NCBI RefSeq assembly: GCF_007751715.1 | Contig: NZ_CP036292.1 | Span: 1,736,001 to 1,800,000 of the forward strand | From: Rosistilla oblonga | GTDB lineage: Bacteria; Planctomycetota; Planctomycetia; Pirellulales; Pirellulaceae | DNA length: 64,000 bases | Reading direction: 5' to 3' | Shown here: piece after piece, positions 8,243 through 17,963 of the stretch | Numbering within the stretch: position 1 is the stretch's first letter | Layout: the number at the start of each line of letters is the position of its first letter | Notes under the pieces: generated by a model | What the model saw: the letters and a program-made list of their open reading frames with translations, nothing else | Database searches by the model: none | What the model was told of the DNA's origin: nothing | Position numbers and translations under genes: made by a program

Positions 8243-9048
8243 TGTAATTTTCCGCCATGAGAAGCTTGGTACCGCGTACCGCTCAGCAGCGATCGGAATC
8301 GCCGCGCCAGGTCGTATCCCGCTCCGCTACCACGCCCGCCGCGAAGCACGATCTCCAGAGCTTCGGTATCGCGATCGATCGCCACGCGGGCGAGCTGATC
8401 TTGCGTCGCGCGAAGCCGCTGCGCCAACAATTCTCTCCAGTCCGACTTGCTCATCTCGCGATGCGCCGCAACGTCGATCGGATCGCCGAGCGCCATCAGC
8501 ATTTCGGGAAGTCGTTCTTCCCAAAACGGGTACTCGATCGCCAACGGGACGATCGCGCCTCGTTCGAATCGGCTGCACAAATGAGCCAGGCCGGGCATCA
8601 GTTCGGCGGAGCGATCGCGAGGGTCGCAGAAGCGGCCTTCGGGAGTCAACCAGAGCGAAGCGGCGGGGCGATCCAAGATCGCACGACTGCAGCGAAGAAA
8701 GTTTGCAGCACCCGTGGCAGTCCCCATTTCCAACGGGTAAAAGCCCAAGCGAGCGAGGATCCGGTAACGCTGTAGCGCCGCCGCATCGATCGGAGCGAAG
8801 AAGTCGCGATCGGGAAAGCAGATCTCGCAAACGAGGTGCGCGGCCAACGGGTCCCACCATCCAGGATGGTTTCCGTAAACGATCAACGGTTGATCCGGCG
8901 CGATACCACGGGCTGCAGCAAGGCCCTCGCGCAGCATCGCCACCGCGTGGAACTGCTTACGAATCATCCGCCGACTGTAGCGACGGAAGCCGCGCAACAG
9001 GAAGCGGCTGATCTCGGGAACCGGCGGGTTTGTGGGCGTCTCGCTCAT
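8239..9048 (-). CDS. PlsC-like 1-acyl-glycerol-3-phosphate acyltransferase family protein
   Basis: A 269-residue acyltransferase with the HxxxxD catalytic motif (GNHPGWWDPL; H61, D66) and the substrate-binding LTPEGRF motif around residue 160. It is first in a minus-strand run followed by the glycosyltransferase (4-base overlap) and UbiA genes. Family members acylate lysophosphatidate, but related enzymes acylate the sugar of carotenoid glycosides, which the coupled glycosyltransferase makes plausible here. No transmembrane segment is obvious, so it may be peripheral. Confidence 0.85.
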   Translation of the reverse strand: MSETPTNPPVPEISRFLLRGFRRYSRRMIRKQFHAVAMLREGLAAARGIAPDQPLIVYGNHPGWWDPLAAHLVCEICFPDRDFFAPIDAAALQRYRILARLGFYPLEMGTATGAANFLRCSRAILDRPAASLWLTPEGRFCDPRDRSAELMPGLAHLCSRFERGAIVPLAIEYPFWEERLPEMLMALGDPIDVAAHREMSKSDWRELLAQRLRATQDQLARVAIDRDTEALEIVLRGGRGSGAGYDLARRFRSLLSGTRYQASHGGKLQ

Positions 9049-9122
9049 GCGGAGCCCAGATTAGGTCGGCCGCCAGCAAAAAACAAGGCGAGCGTCAACG
9101 TCGATTGAAACTCCATCGAGCG

Positions 9123-11447
9123 CTATCGTCCGCCTGCTGGAAGTTTGTCGTTCAAGTACCGCGTCATCAACGCCCGCAAATGCCGCGTCGTATTTTTCCC
9201 TTCGGAGATGCTGTGCGAGCGGTTCGGGTAGGCCCACATGTCGAACGGTTTGTTGTGCCGAATCAATTCGTTGATCAACATCTCGCTGGTTGCATAGTGG
9301 CAGTTGTCGTCGCCGGTGCCATGGATCAACAACAGATTGCCCTCCAGTTTGTGGGCGTGTGTAATCGGCGAACCCTCTTGGTAACCGTCGACATTGTCGC
9401 TGGGCAATCCCATGTAACGCTCTTGATAGATCGTGTCGTAATAGCGGTGGTTGGGAACCGGAGCGATCGCGATCGCTGTCTTGTAGAGGTCGGGGAATTT
9501 GAAGATCGCGCACAGCGACATCGAACCGCCACCGCTCCAACCCCAGATGCCAACGCGATCGGGATCGATATCCTTGCGATCCTTCAAGATCTGCCGGACC
9601 GCGGCGGCTTGGTCCAGCGGCGCGTTGATGCCGATCTTGCGATAGATGCTTTTTCGCCAATCGCGTCCCCGCGGCTGAGGCGTCCCGCGATTGTCGATGC
9701 TGATCACGACGTAGCCTTGCTGTGCCAGCATTTGATGCCACAGAAAACTCGATCCGCCCCAGCGATCGCGGACCGTGGTCCCCGCCGGTTCGCCATAAAC
9801 ATAGATCAACAGCGGATACTTTTTTCGCAGCTTGTGATTGGGCGGGTTGATGCACCACGCATCGAGTTCGACACCATCGTCGATCGCCACGCGGAACAGT
9901 TCCGCCTTGGGCAGTTTTCGTTTCGCCAGTTTCTTACGCAGCGCATCGTTCGCTTCCAACATTTCGATTCGCTGGTGGTCGGGCAGCGAAATCAGATCGG
10001 TCTGCGGCGGCGTGTTGAGTGTCGAATAGGTGTGGAAGGCGAACTTGCGATCGGCTGACAGTTGGTAGCGATGCGTTCCCGGTTGATCCGCTGGCGTCAA
10101 CCGTTGCCATTGGTTGCCGGTCAGCGATGCGGTGTACAAGTACCGCTGGGTGGCGTTCTCGGGCGAGGCGATCACATAAGCGAGCCCCTGTGTCTCGTCG
10201 ATCCCCAACAACTCGATCGCATCGATTCCTGCGGGCGTGATCGGTGTCAACGCTTGGCCGTCGCGCGAGGCTAGGTAGACGCGTCGCCATCCGTCGTGTT
10301 CGCTGATCCAGGTGAAACGCGTGGCATCGTCGAGCCAGAACATTTCGTCGTGCACATCGACCCAGGCGGCGTCGGTTTCGGTGAGTACCGTTCGCATGCG
10401 ATTCGAATCCACATTCCAAACAATCACTCGGTTTTCGTTTTGCAATCGATTGAATTCTTGCAATACCAGGTCATCGGGCGATGCGGTGTCGACAGCGGGA
10501 GGTGCCATGCGGTCGACCGGTTCCCCATCGCCAGGACGTTCGCGACGCGGAGCCCACATGATCCGAGCGATGTAGTGTTGGCGTGGATCGCCCAATTCGA
10601 TCCACTTCGTTTCGGCGGTTTTGATATCGACGACGCCAACGCGACATGCGGAGTTCTGTTGGCCGGTTTTCGGATAGGGGAAGGTGATCGTTTGAGGATA
10701 CATCTGCCGCGTGTTGTTGATCATCGTCATCGTCGGCACGCCGGTAGTATCGAATTGCCAGTACGCGATCCGCGATCCATCGGGACTCCAACGGAACCCG
10801 TCGCGAATCCCCAGCTCCTCTTCGTTGACCCAGTCGGCTGTTCCGTTGATGATCTTGTCCGAGGCGGTCTTCGTCACTTGCCGGATCTCGCCCGTCAGCA
10901 AGCTTTCGACATAGATATTCCGCTCGTGAACCCAAGCGACACTCTGCCCGTCGGGAGAGAATTTGGCAAACATCAACGTCGCCTCGGGGCGATCGCCGCC
11001 GAGCTTCTTCAGCGTTCGCGCCGATCGATCCAGCACCCAATAATCGCCGCGGGTGTGGCGTCGCCAAACGCGGCGAGTGTTGGTGAAGATCAGCACGCGT
11101 GATTGGTCTGCGGAAAAAGAGAACGATGCGACGTCCAACGGCTTCGTCTGTCCCGCGGGAATCAGGCTGCCGGCAGGGACCAAGACATCGCGATGCTTGT
11201 CACTGGCATCGATCGCGACGATCCCTTTGTCGGATGAACCGTCGGAGGTCGGCAACCGCTTGGTATAGCGATGCCCTTCGGGGAGCCAGTCGCCTGAAAA
11301 CGAACGGGCTGAAAACTCGCTGGAACCATAGATCTGATCGACGCTCAACAACGCCGGTTTGGCAGCGTCGGGCGACTTGGCGGATGCCACTGCGACGTGG
11401 AGACAAAGAGCAGCCAGCAGGCCGAGGTAGGCAAAACGTGAAGTCAT
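9123..11447 (-). CDS. S9 family prolyl oligopeptidase (DPP IV-like), secreted
   Basis: A 774-residue protein starting at the ATG at 11447, which opens a signal peptide (LGLLAALCLHVAVASA); the open frame runs 20 codons further upstream. The N-terminal two-thirds is an eight-bladed propeller of the DPP IV type (WVNEEELGIRDGFRWSPDGSRIAYW is diagnostic, in two parts). The C-terminal alpha/beta-hydrolase has the triad S638 in GWSGGG, D713 in HGTGDD and H745 in NRSHSI. It should remove dipeptides from peptides with Pro/Ala at position 2 in the periplasm. The ATG follows the stop of the radical SAM gene by about 24 bases, so the two may be cotranscribed. Confidence 0.92.
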   Translation of the reverse strand: MTSRFAYLGLLAALCLHVAVASAKSPDAAKPALLSVDQIYGSSEFSARSFSGDWLPEGHRYTKRLPTSDGSSDKGIVAIDASDKHRDVLVPAGSLIPAGQTKPLDVASFSFSADQSRVLIFTNTRRVWRRHTRGDYWVLDRSARTLKKLGGDRPEATLMFAKFSPDGQSVAWVHERNIYVESLLTGEIRQVTKTASDKIINGTADWVNEEELGIRDGFRWSPDGSRIAYWQFDTTGVPTMTMINNTRQMYPQTITFPYPKTGQQNSACRVGVVDIKTAETKWIELGDPRQHYIARIMWAPRRERPGDGEPVDRMAPPAVDTASPDDLVLQEFNRLQNENRVIVWNVDSNRMRTVLTETDAAWVDVHDEMFWLDDATRFTWISEHDGWRRVYLASRDGQALTPITPAGIDAIELLGIDETQGLAYVIASPENATQRYLYTASLTGNQWQRLTPADQPGTHRYQLSADRKFAFHTYSTLNTPPQTDLISLPDHQRIEMLEANDALRKKLAKRKLPKAELFRVAIDDGVELDAWCINPPNHKLRKKYPLLIYVYGEPAGTTVRDRWGGSSFLWHQMLAQQGYVVISIDNRGTPQPRGRDWRKSIYRKIGINAPLDQAAAVRQILKDRKDIDPDRVGIWGWSGGGSMSLCAIFKFPDLYKTAIAIAPVPNHRYYDTIYQERYMGLPSDNVDGYQEGSPITHAHKLEGNLLLIHGTGDDNCHYATSEMLINELIRHNKPFDMWAYPNRSHSISEGKNTTRHLRALMTRYLNDKLPAGGR

Positions 11448-11470
11448 AGTTGTCGGTCGCGGTGGGGGAG

Positions 11471-13171
11471 TCAACGTGAGTGGGATCGTGCCGCGTGCGG
11501 CGGACATTCAGCGGCGGATGCGGTTTGCGGCGGATCGTTCCTCAAAACCGGCAGCGGAGCCTGCTGCTCTATTGTAGCTTCGCGACGGGTGCGCATCGAC
11601 TTTCCAATCGTCGAAACGAAGGTGTCCGGATGTTCGATCATCTGTTGGGTCATCTTGTGTTGATGGTAGTGCATCGCACACTTGGTGAGGTAATAGAAAC
11701 AGACCGAAGGGTTGGTGAAACGATGCCTGACAAGGTTGAATATCCGCTGGCGATAGATTTTGCGGAGGCCCCGATCGGGAGTGCCACGCATCAATTTCCA
11801 AAACAGGACGCCAAAGCCGACGGTATAAAACGTGGCGTGCCGCAGGCGCATCAGGGGCCGTTTGCGGAACGCTTCGGTTTCGAAAGCTCTCAGCCGGAAG
11901 CGGTCTTGGATGTACAGTTGGTCCAAGCGGTCGAAGTAGACGTCGGGCGTATACGCGTCGAACATCGTCTTCATGTATCCGGCGCGGAGCGTTTCGCGTG
12001 ACATCTGTTTTGGGATCACATTGGTCCCAAAAGGCTGGTCGTCGTTCAGATCCAACCGTCCCTCCTGCTGCAGCCTGGCGTGCAGCGGCGTCTTGGGAAT
12101 CGCATGCAACAGCCCGACCATCGCCAACGCGATCCGCGATTCTTTCAAGAACTTCGTCTGCATCGCAAAGATGTCGGGCTTGTCGTTGTCGAATCCGACG
12201 ATCAGCCCGCACCAGACCTCGATCCCGAAGTCTTGAATCTGGTGAATCTTTTCCAGCAGCGTGCCGCCTCGCTCGCGGACGTTTTGAAATTTCTTCGTCT
12301 CCTTGAGCGATTCCTCGTTGGGGCTTTCGATTCCGATAAAGACAGCTTGGATGTTGCAGCGGGCCATCAATTCCATCAGCTCTTCGTCTTCACAGAGGTC
12401 CAACGAAGCTTCGGTCATAAAAGCCAGCGGGTATCCGTTTCGCTCCTGCCACTGGGCGACCTCTTCCAGCACCGGTTTAATGCCACGCTTATTCCCGATC
12501 AGATTGTCGTCGACGATAAATGCGATCCGCATCCCTTCGCTGCGCAGGCACTCCAGTTCGTTAATGATCTGCGAGGCGAGTTTGATCCGCGGCTTGCGGC
12601 CGAAGGTGACGATGATGTCGCAGAACTCGCACTGGAACGGACAGCCGCGGGAGAATTGCAGGCTGCCAAACATGTAGTGTTTGTTTTTCAGCAGATCGTG
12701 CCGCGGGGTGGGGACCGTCGTCATGTCGGTCCGATCGGTCTGTTCGTAGCGTTTTTGGTGGTCTCCCGTTTTCCATTCTTCGAGAAACTGGGGCCAAGTC
12801 GTTTCCGCTTCGCCGACAAAGATCACATCGGGCAAGCCGTGGAAGTAATCCTCTTCGACCGTCACCCAGGGGCCGCCGAGAGCGACAAAGACGCCGCGGG
12901 ATTTTAATTCCTGGATGATCTCGTCCATCCGGAACCGCTGGACGCTCATCCCCGTGACGCCGACTATATCGAATTGGGCGAGTCGATCGAAGTCGAGCGG
13001 TTCGACATTTTCATCGATCAGCGTGACGTCGTGCTCTTCGGGCGTCAGCGCCGCCAGCAGCGGCAGGCTGGCGACCGGCATGTTCGCTCGCGTCCCCATG
13101 ATCGCTTGAGCGTGTTCCATTCCCCAATACGACACTTCAAACAGCGGATTGACGATCGCAATCGTAGCCAT
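11471..13171 (-). CDS. B12-binding-domain radical SAM protein (DUF4070 type)
   Basis: About 566 residues from the ATG at 13171. Residues 1-130 form a cobalamin-binding-like Rossmann domain (VGVTGMSVQRF, GGPWVT, FVGEAE). The radical SAM core carries the cluster motif C177-x3-C181-x2-C184 in SRGCPFQCEFCD. The C-terminus (from about residue 390) resembles DUF4070, as in the hopanoid-modifying and BchE-like class of enzymes. The reaction is unknown; methylation or rearrangement of a lipid or tetrapyrrole is typical of the class. It precedes the S9 peptidase on the same strand with a short gap. The last 40 residues are low-complexity and may be disordered. Confidence 0.88.
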   Translation of the reverse strand: MATIAIVNPLFEVSYWGMEHAQAIMGTRANMPVASLPLLAALTPEEHDVTLIDENVEPLDFDRLAQFDIVGVTGMSVQRFRMDEIIQELKSRGVFVALGGPWVTVEEDYFHGLPDVIFVGEAETTWPQFLEEWKTGDHQKRYEQTDRTDMTTVPTPRHDLLKNKHYMFGSLQFSRGCPFQCEFCDIIVTFGRKPRIKLASQIINELECLRSEGMRIAFIVDDNLIGNKRGIKPVLEEVAQWQERNGYPLAFMTEASLDLCEDEELMELMARCNIQAVFIGIESPNEESLKETKKFQNVRERGGTLLEKIHQIQDFGIEVWCGLIVGFDNDKPDIFAMQTKFLKESRIALAMVGLLHAIPKTPLHARLQQEGRLDLNDDQPFGTNVIPKQMSRETLRAGYMKTMFDAYTPDVYFDRLDQLYIQDRFRLRAFETEAFRKRPLMRLRHATFYTVGFGVLFWKLMRGTPDRGLRKIYRQRIFNLVRHRFTNPSVCFYYLTKCAMHYHQHKMTQQMIEHPDTFVSTIGKSMRTRREATIEQQAPLPVLRNDPPQTASAAECPPHAARSHSR

Positions 13172-13250
13172 CTCGATTCCCCCCCGACATGAGTTTGAAC
13201 AACACACAAACTATTGTAGGGCAAGCGACTGGCGACCGGATCGGAATTCG

Positions 13251-15059
13251 CTATTTTAAATCGCGGTACGGGTTGAACAGTTGATAGTTCAAGTGACGGT
13301 ACAAGTCGCTGCTGGTGAGCAGTTCCTCGTGCCGCCCTTCGCCCGCGATCTGCCCATTGCTGAGAAGGACCACGCGTTCGGCAGCTCGCAGCGTTCGCAG
13401 TCGATGCGGTAGGATCACGACCAGCGTTCCCGTTTTGACAAGTTCCTGCAGCGCATCGAGGCAGGGATCTTCGGGGAGATCGGTCTGGCTGGCGGAGAGT
13501 TCTTCCACGATCACGACCGCTGGCTTGGCCAGCAGCGCCCGAGCGACGGCGACTTGATAGCGACCGCTGGCTTCCAGACGCGAATCGCCCGGCGAGATCT
13601 CCGCCGAGAAGCCCTCTTCGAGTTGTTGGATCTTTTCGTAGATGCCAACTTTCCGAGTCACATCGGCTAGGTCAGCGGTGGTCACGCCGTCGGTATTGGC
13701 TCGCAAATTCTCTTCGATCGAACCGGTCCAGATCGGGCCATCGCTGCCGACCCAAACGACTTGTTTGCCCAGGGCGCTGGGATGGATGTCGGCGATCGCC
13801 ATCCCGTCGAGCGTCGCTTTGCCCGAGGCGGGGCGGCCAAAGCCGAGCAGCAGTTCGACGATCGCGCGGAGCGCGGCGACGTCGGATCCCATCAAGGCGA
13901 CCAAGCTGCCTGGTTCCAGACGCAGCGAGATATCGTTCGCCAACACCTGCTGTTGGCCGTCATGCAGCGTGACGTGCGAGAGTTCGATCGCGTCGTTGAG
14001 TCCGCCGATTCCCAGTCGTTCGCTGGCGCCGGCTCGCGTCGGTTGATCGAGAAACGAAAAGACGGTCGCTGCAGAATCGGCGGCGACTTGCATTAAATGT
14101 TGCGTCTTGGCGAGGCTAGCCGCCGCCATCCCGGCGCCAAACAGGCTGAGCGCCAGGACGATCGCCGCCGGCAACGTGAGCCCCGATGTTGGGTCGAGCA
14201 GGTTGACGCCAAGGGCGAAAAAGAGCAGTCCGATCGCCAGTGTAGCGGCCAATAAAAGAACGGGAACACGGCGGATCGTCGTCTTGTCACGGACCGCTTG
14301 CAGATCCATCAACTGTTGCAGTTGAGCGTTGTACAGCAGATTAAACTCTTCGCCGGTCTGCAGCCGAGCCAGCATCGGTCCCTCTTGAACCATCTCGACA
14401 AGTCGTTCGCGCGACCGTGGGAGTTCCCATTGGCTCCCCTCGGGTTCATCCATGCCTTCGAGCCAGCGATAAAATTTCCAGACCAGCAACCAGCTGACGA
14501 CTGCCAAAAGGGCCAACCAGACATCGACGAGTCCGGCCAGCAGGATGCAACCGATCAGGATCACGACGCGGCGAGGCGTGGTGCGATACCAAGCGATCAG
14601 TCCGCACCGCAGTTCGGGCAGCGAGTTAAGGATCAAGTGTTCGGCACGGCGGCGTTGGGCGGTGACTCCTTCGGTCGAAGCGTGCTCGATACAGCGGGTC
14701 AACGTGTCGCGGTGCAGTTGCGCGACGACGCTGTCGGCGCGGTGGAAGACGATTCGATAGAAGATCGATAACAACAGCGCTTGGGTCAGCGCGATCGCGA
14801 CGCCAACGCTGCCGATCAAGATCAATTGGTGCAGCGGTTCCATTTTCAACAGCCACTCGGGCAACGGCACCGACAGATAGCGGCCCAACACGACGGGCGA
14901 CGCATGCAGCCCGCGATCCTGCAGCAGGACGGTCGCGATTCCGGCGACGATAAATCCCAGTGGAATCAGCAACCCCGAGATGATCGCACAGAGATTTCCG
15001 ATGAGGGTTGATGAACCGCTGGGCACTTGTCGTGCTCGCGAAAACGCGCTCGATGGCAT
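13251..15059 (-). CDS. ABC exporter-like protein with degenerate nucleotide-binding domain
   Basis: About 602 residues from the ATG at 15059 (a GTG five codons upstream is an alternative). The N-terminal half has about six membrane segments arranged as an ABC exporter; the C-terminal half is a nucleotide-binding fold. The P-loop reads GSDVAALRA (residues 391-399) where GxxGxGKST is expected, so the lysine is missing. The signature is LEASGR rather than LSGGQ, and Walker B reads VVIVEELS (E519, E520) with Glu for the usual Asp. The H-loop His (about 552, LPHRL) and the TGSIEENL Q-loop region remain. The frame is intact over its full length. It may act as a non-hydrolysing partner or a regulatory membrane protein. 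Confidence 0.8.
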   Translation of the reverse strand: MPSSAFSRARQVPSGSSTLIGNLCAIISGLLIPLGFIVAGIATVLLQDRGLHASPVVLGRYLSVPLPEWLLKMEPLHQLILIGSVGVAIALTQALLLSIFYRIVFHRADSVVAQLHRDTLTRCIEHASTEGVTAQRRRAEHLILNSLPELRCGLIAWYRTTPRRVVILIGCILLAGLVDVWLALLAVVSWLLVWKFYRWLEGMDEPEGSQWELPRSRERLVEMVQEGPMLARLQTGEEFNLLYNAQLQQLMDLQAVRDKTTIRRVPVLLLAATLAIGLLFFALGVNLLDPTSGLTLPAAIVLALSLFGAGMAAASLAKTQHLMQVAADSAATVFSFLDQPTRAGASERLGIGGLNDAIELSHVTLHDGQQQVLANDISLRLEPGSLVALMGSDVAALRAIVELLLGFGRPASGKATLDGMAIADIHPSALGKQVVWVGSDGPIWTGSIEENLRANTDGVTTADLADVTRKVGIYEKIQQLEEGFSAEISPGDSRLEASGRYQVAVARALLAKPAVVIVEELSASQTDLPEDPCLDALQELVKTGTLVVILPHRLRTLRAAERVVLLSNGQIAGEGRHEELLTSSDLYRHLNYQLFNPYRDLK

Positions 15060-15401
15060 GTGATGACCTGACACTCAGCAACGGAAGAAAATGGACAAGT
15101 TGATATCGGCAAAGGTTTCCGCCATAAGCCAGCCGCTATTATAACCGCAATCCAGGCCCTGCGGTCATTGGCAATCCGCCGAAACCAGGGCTATTCAGTG
15201 TTTGGGCTTACGCAAATTTGCCGGCACACCTTAGCGCGGCGTTGTGCAAGTGAACCGGACGCTCGCGCGTGGCGGCTGATACCTCCAATTGAGACCGTGA
15301 TTTGCCCTGCGGACGAAGGCTTGCGAGATCAGCATCCTGCGTTCGCTTCGCTACAATGGCCGCATCAAGTCTCGACACCCTACGCAAAGGAATGACCCCC
15401 G
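15060..15401. other. Divergent intergenic region
   Basis: This 342-base gap separates the divergent ABC-like gene and the M49-like peptidase gene and should hold both promoters. A small imperfect hairpin lies near 15220-15245 (GGCACA...TTGTGC). No gene is seen. Confidence 0.4.
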
Positions 15402-17435
15402 ATGAATCGAATCTGGCTGCCGCTGATTGGATGTCTACTGAGTGCCACGCTGGCCGCCGCGGACGAGCCGCCGCAAGCGAAAGATCCGGAGACGCGAAAG
15501 TACTTGTTGGACCGAGTCGATGATGTCGCGATCGCGCAGTTGTATGTCGATGGATTCGAGCAGTTGCCACTGAACGACAAACTGCTGATCTACCATCTGA
15601 CGCAAGCGTCGATCGCCGGCCGCGATATCTTCATCGACCAAAAGTACAAACATTCGTTGCTGTTGCGCGATCTGATCGAAGAGACGCTGACGCATGCCGA
15701 CGGTATCGATCCCGAGGTCCTTGCCGAAATCCGTCGCTACGCAAAATTGTTTTGGGTTAATAACGGCCCGCACAGTGCGCTGACGTCGCAGAAAAATATC
15801 CTCCGCTGTTCGCCTGAGGCCTTTGCCGCAGCGGTTCAAGCCGCCGTCGACAACGGGGCCGACATTCCGCTTGCCCAGGGGCAGGATCTCGCGGGCTTGT
15901 TGTCGAGTCTCCAGGCGGTGCTGTTCGATCCAAAGTTCGATGCGTTTGTGACGCAGAAGTCGCCAGCCGACGGCGAGGATATTCTGACAGCGAGTGCGAA
16001 CAATTTGTACGACGGCGTGGTCAGCAGCGACCTGGAGGGTTTTGAAGAGCAGTACCCGTTGAATTCACGGTTGGTTAAAAAGGCCGATGGGACGCTGGAG
16101 GAGCAGGTTTATCGGGCCGGCTTCGACCACGTGATCCCCGGCGGAATGTACGCGCCCGAGCTGACCGAGGTCTGCAAACATTTGGAAGCTGCGATTCCCT
16201 ACGCCACGCCCAAGATGGCCCGTGCGCTGGGGCTGCTGATTCACTATTACCACACCGGCGAAGCTGTCGACTTTCGCGAATACAACATCGCTTGGGTCGA
16301 CGACAAAGACTCTCCGGTCGACACCATCAACGGCTTCATCGAAGTCTATATGGATGCTCGCGGCCAGAAGGGTTCGTGGGAATCGGTCGTCTATTTCAAC
16401 GATCCGGCCAAGATGGCGATGATCACCGCGTTCTCGGAAAACGCTCAGTGGTTCGAAGATCAGATGCCGTTTGATCCGCGGTTTCGCAAACCGGAGGTGA
16501 AAGGGATTTCGGCCAAAGCGATCCAGGTGGTGATCGAGACCGGCGATTCGGGACCGGTCACGCCGATCGGCATCAACCTGCCCAACGCGGGCGATATTCG
16601 CGAGCAGTACGGCAGTAAATCGGTCTCGTTGAGCAACGTGGTCGAAGCCTATGAGCGGGCGAGTTCCAAGAGCGCGCGGGCGGAGTTCTGTTTAAACGAA
16701 GAGGAGTACCGGCGCAGCGCAAAATGGAAGAGCCTGACGTTGGCGTTGGAGGTGAACATGCACGAGGTGATCGGCCACGCCTCGGGACGCAACGCCGATT
16801 CCTTAAAGGTCGATCCGTCGATCGCGATCAAAGAATATTATTCCGCATTGGAAGAGGGCCGCGCCGATCTGGTCGCTCTCTACTTCATCGGCAATCCAAA
16901 ACTCGTCGAACTGGGACTTGTCGATAACGCCGAGGATCTGCGTGAAATTCAACGGACTGCGTATGAGGAATACACGCGCAACGCGATGACTCAGTTGCGG
17001 CGATTGCCAACCAGCACGACGATCGAAGAGGATCACATGCGGAACCGGCAGATGATCGTGCATTGGTTGGCGGCGAACACTGCGGCGATCGACGTGATCG
17101 AAAAGGATGGCAAAACCTATTACCAAGTGATCGACGTCGACGGCTGGCACGATGGCGTGGGGCGGTTGTTGAAAGAGGTGCAGCGGATCAAGAGCGAAGG
17201 GGATCGGGCTGCGGCGGAGCGGTTGATGGAAGATTATGCGATCAAGATCAACACCAAGCTGCGCGACGAAGTGTTGCAGCGCTACAAAGCGTTGGACCAG
17301 CCGGCCTACACAGGTTTCGTGATGCCTCAATTAACGCTGGTGAGCGATCCTGAAGGGGCGCCAATCGACGTGGCGATCGATTATCCGCAGGACATGGAAG
17401 CGCAGATGCTGCGGTGGTCGGGGCGCGTCAAATGA
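15402..17435 (+). CDS. Dipeptidyl-peptidase III-like zinc metallopeptidase (family M49-like), exported
   Basis: A 677-residue protein with a signal peptide (IGCLLSATLAAA, cleavage near residue 20). The zinc site has the six-residue form HEVIGH (H454, E455, H459), characteristic of M49, followed 30 residues on by EEGRAD (E484-D489), equivalent to the EECRAE box that supplies the third ligand. Spacing is shorter than in eukaryotic DPP III, as in bacterial relatives annotated as Zn-dependent hydrolases. It should cleave peptides in the periplasm; dipeptidyl specificity is not proven by sequence. AAAGGAA lies just upstream of the ATG. It is probably monocistronic. Confidence 0.85.
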   Translation: MNRIWLPLIGCLLSATLAAADEPPQAKDPETRKYLLDRVDDVAIAQLYVDGFEQLPLNDKLLIYHLTQASIAGRDIFIDQKYKHSLLLRDLIEETLTHADGIDPEVLAEIRRYAKLFWVNNGPHSALTSQKNILRCSPEAFAAAVQAAVDNGADIPLAQGQDLAGLLSSLQAVLFDPKFDAFVTQKSPADGEDILTASANNLYDGVVSSDLEGFEEQYPLNSRLVKKADGTLEEQVYRAGFDHVIPGGMYAPELTEVCKHLEAAIPYATPKMARALGLLIHYYHTGEAVDFREYNIAWVDDKDSPVDTINGFIEVYMDARGQKGSWESVVYFNDPAKMAMITAFSENAQWFEDQMPFDPRFRKPEVKGISAKAIQVVIETGDSGPVTPIGINLPNAGDIREQYGSKSVSLSNVVEAYERASSKSARAEFCLNEEEYRRSAKWKSLTLALEVNMHEVIGHASGRNADSLKVDPSIAIKEYYSALEEGRADLVALYFIGNPKLVELGLVDNAEDLREIQRTAYEEYTRNAMTQLRRLPTSTTIEEDHMRNRQMIVHWLAANTAAIDVIEKDGKTYYQVIDVDGWHDGVGRLLKEVQRIKSEGDRAAAERLMEDYAIKINTKLRDEVLQRYKALDQPAYTGFVMPQLTLVSDPEGAPIDVAIDYPQDMEAQMLRWSGRVK

Positions 17436-17564
17436 CCGCTCCGGCTCGGCAGCTGATAGAAAAGAAAATGCAAAGCATCGCTGCCCCGACGATGCTAGGG
17501 TGAATGCGGTTGACCGATCGCCCAGCGATCTGAGCTTGGAACGGTCAACGCTTGTCCTCGCCAT

Positions 17565-17963
17565 TTAGTGGCGATGGTGTCCGCGGTGCCCGTTGTCGCG
17601 ATGCCCGTGGTCACGATCGCCATGGTGTCCGTGGTGACCACGGTGGAGATCGTAGTGACCGGGGACATAGTGGTAGTGGTTTCCATGTGGCACCAGGCTC
17701 GGGCGGTGGTAGTCGTAGTGCGGGCGATGCGGATGATGGCCGCCGTAATACGACCGGTGCTGGCTGTAGATGCGGGCGGACGAACCGTACCCGTAACCAT
17801 ACGAAGGCCGGTAACTGCGGTTGTAACCGCCGTACCCGTAGCTGGGCGTCCCAAATTGGATGCTGAAGCCGCCAGTTTGGGCTTTCGCTTGGGGTGCGTC
17901 GCCGACAGCGACAACTGCGAAACAGAGACATGGAACCGCCAACCATCGAAGTGTGCGTAACAT
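17565..17963 (-). CDS. Small secreted His/Tyr/Gly-rich protein
   Basis: A 132-residue protein with a signal peptide (LRWLAVPCLCFAVVAVGDAPQAKA). The mature chain is low-complexity: Tyr/Gly/Ser-rich repeats in the middle (YGYGGYNRSYRPSYGYGYG) and a His-rich C-terminal tail of HGH/DRDHGHRD type units ending GHRGHHRH. Such tails bind divalent metals such as Ni, Zn or Cu in other proteins, so a periplasmic metal-binding or matrix role is possible; no defined family is recognised. It is convergent with the M49-like gene. Similar Tyr/His-rich secreted proteins are common in planctomycetes. Confidence 0.72.
   Translation of the reverse strand: MLRTLRWLAVPCLCFAVVAVGDAPQAKAQTGGFSIQFGTPSYGYGGYNRSYRPSYGYGYGSSARIYSQHRSYYGGHHPHRPHYDYHRPSLVPHGNHYHYVPGHYDLHRGHHGHHGDRDHGHRDNGHRGHHRH

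Noticed and set aside
12080-12907. A 275-codon plus-strand frame within the radical SAM gene
   Set aside because: It is antisense to a gene with clear cluster and B12-domain motifs and has no recognisable features of its own.
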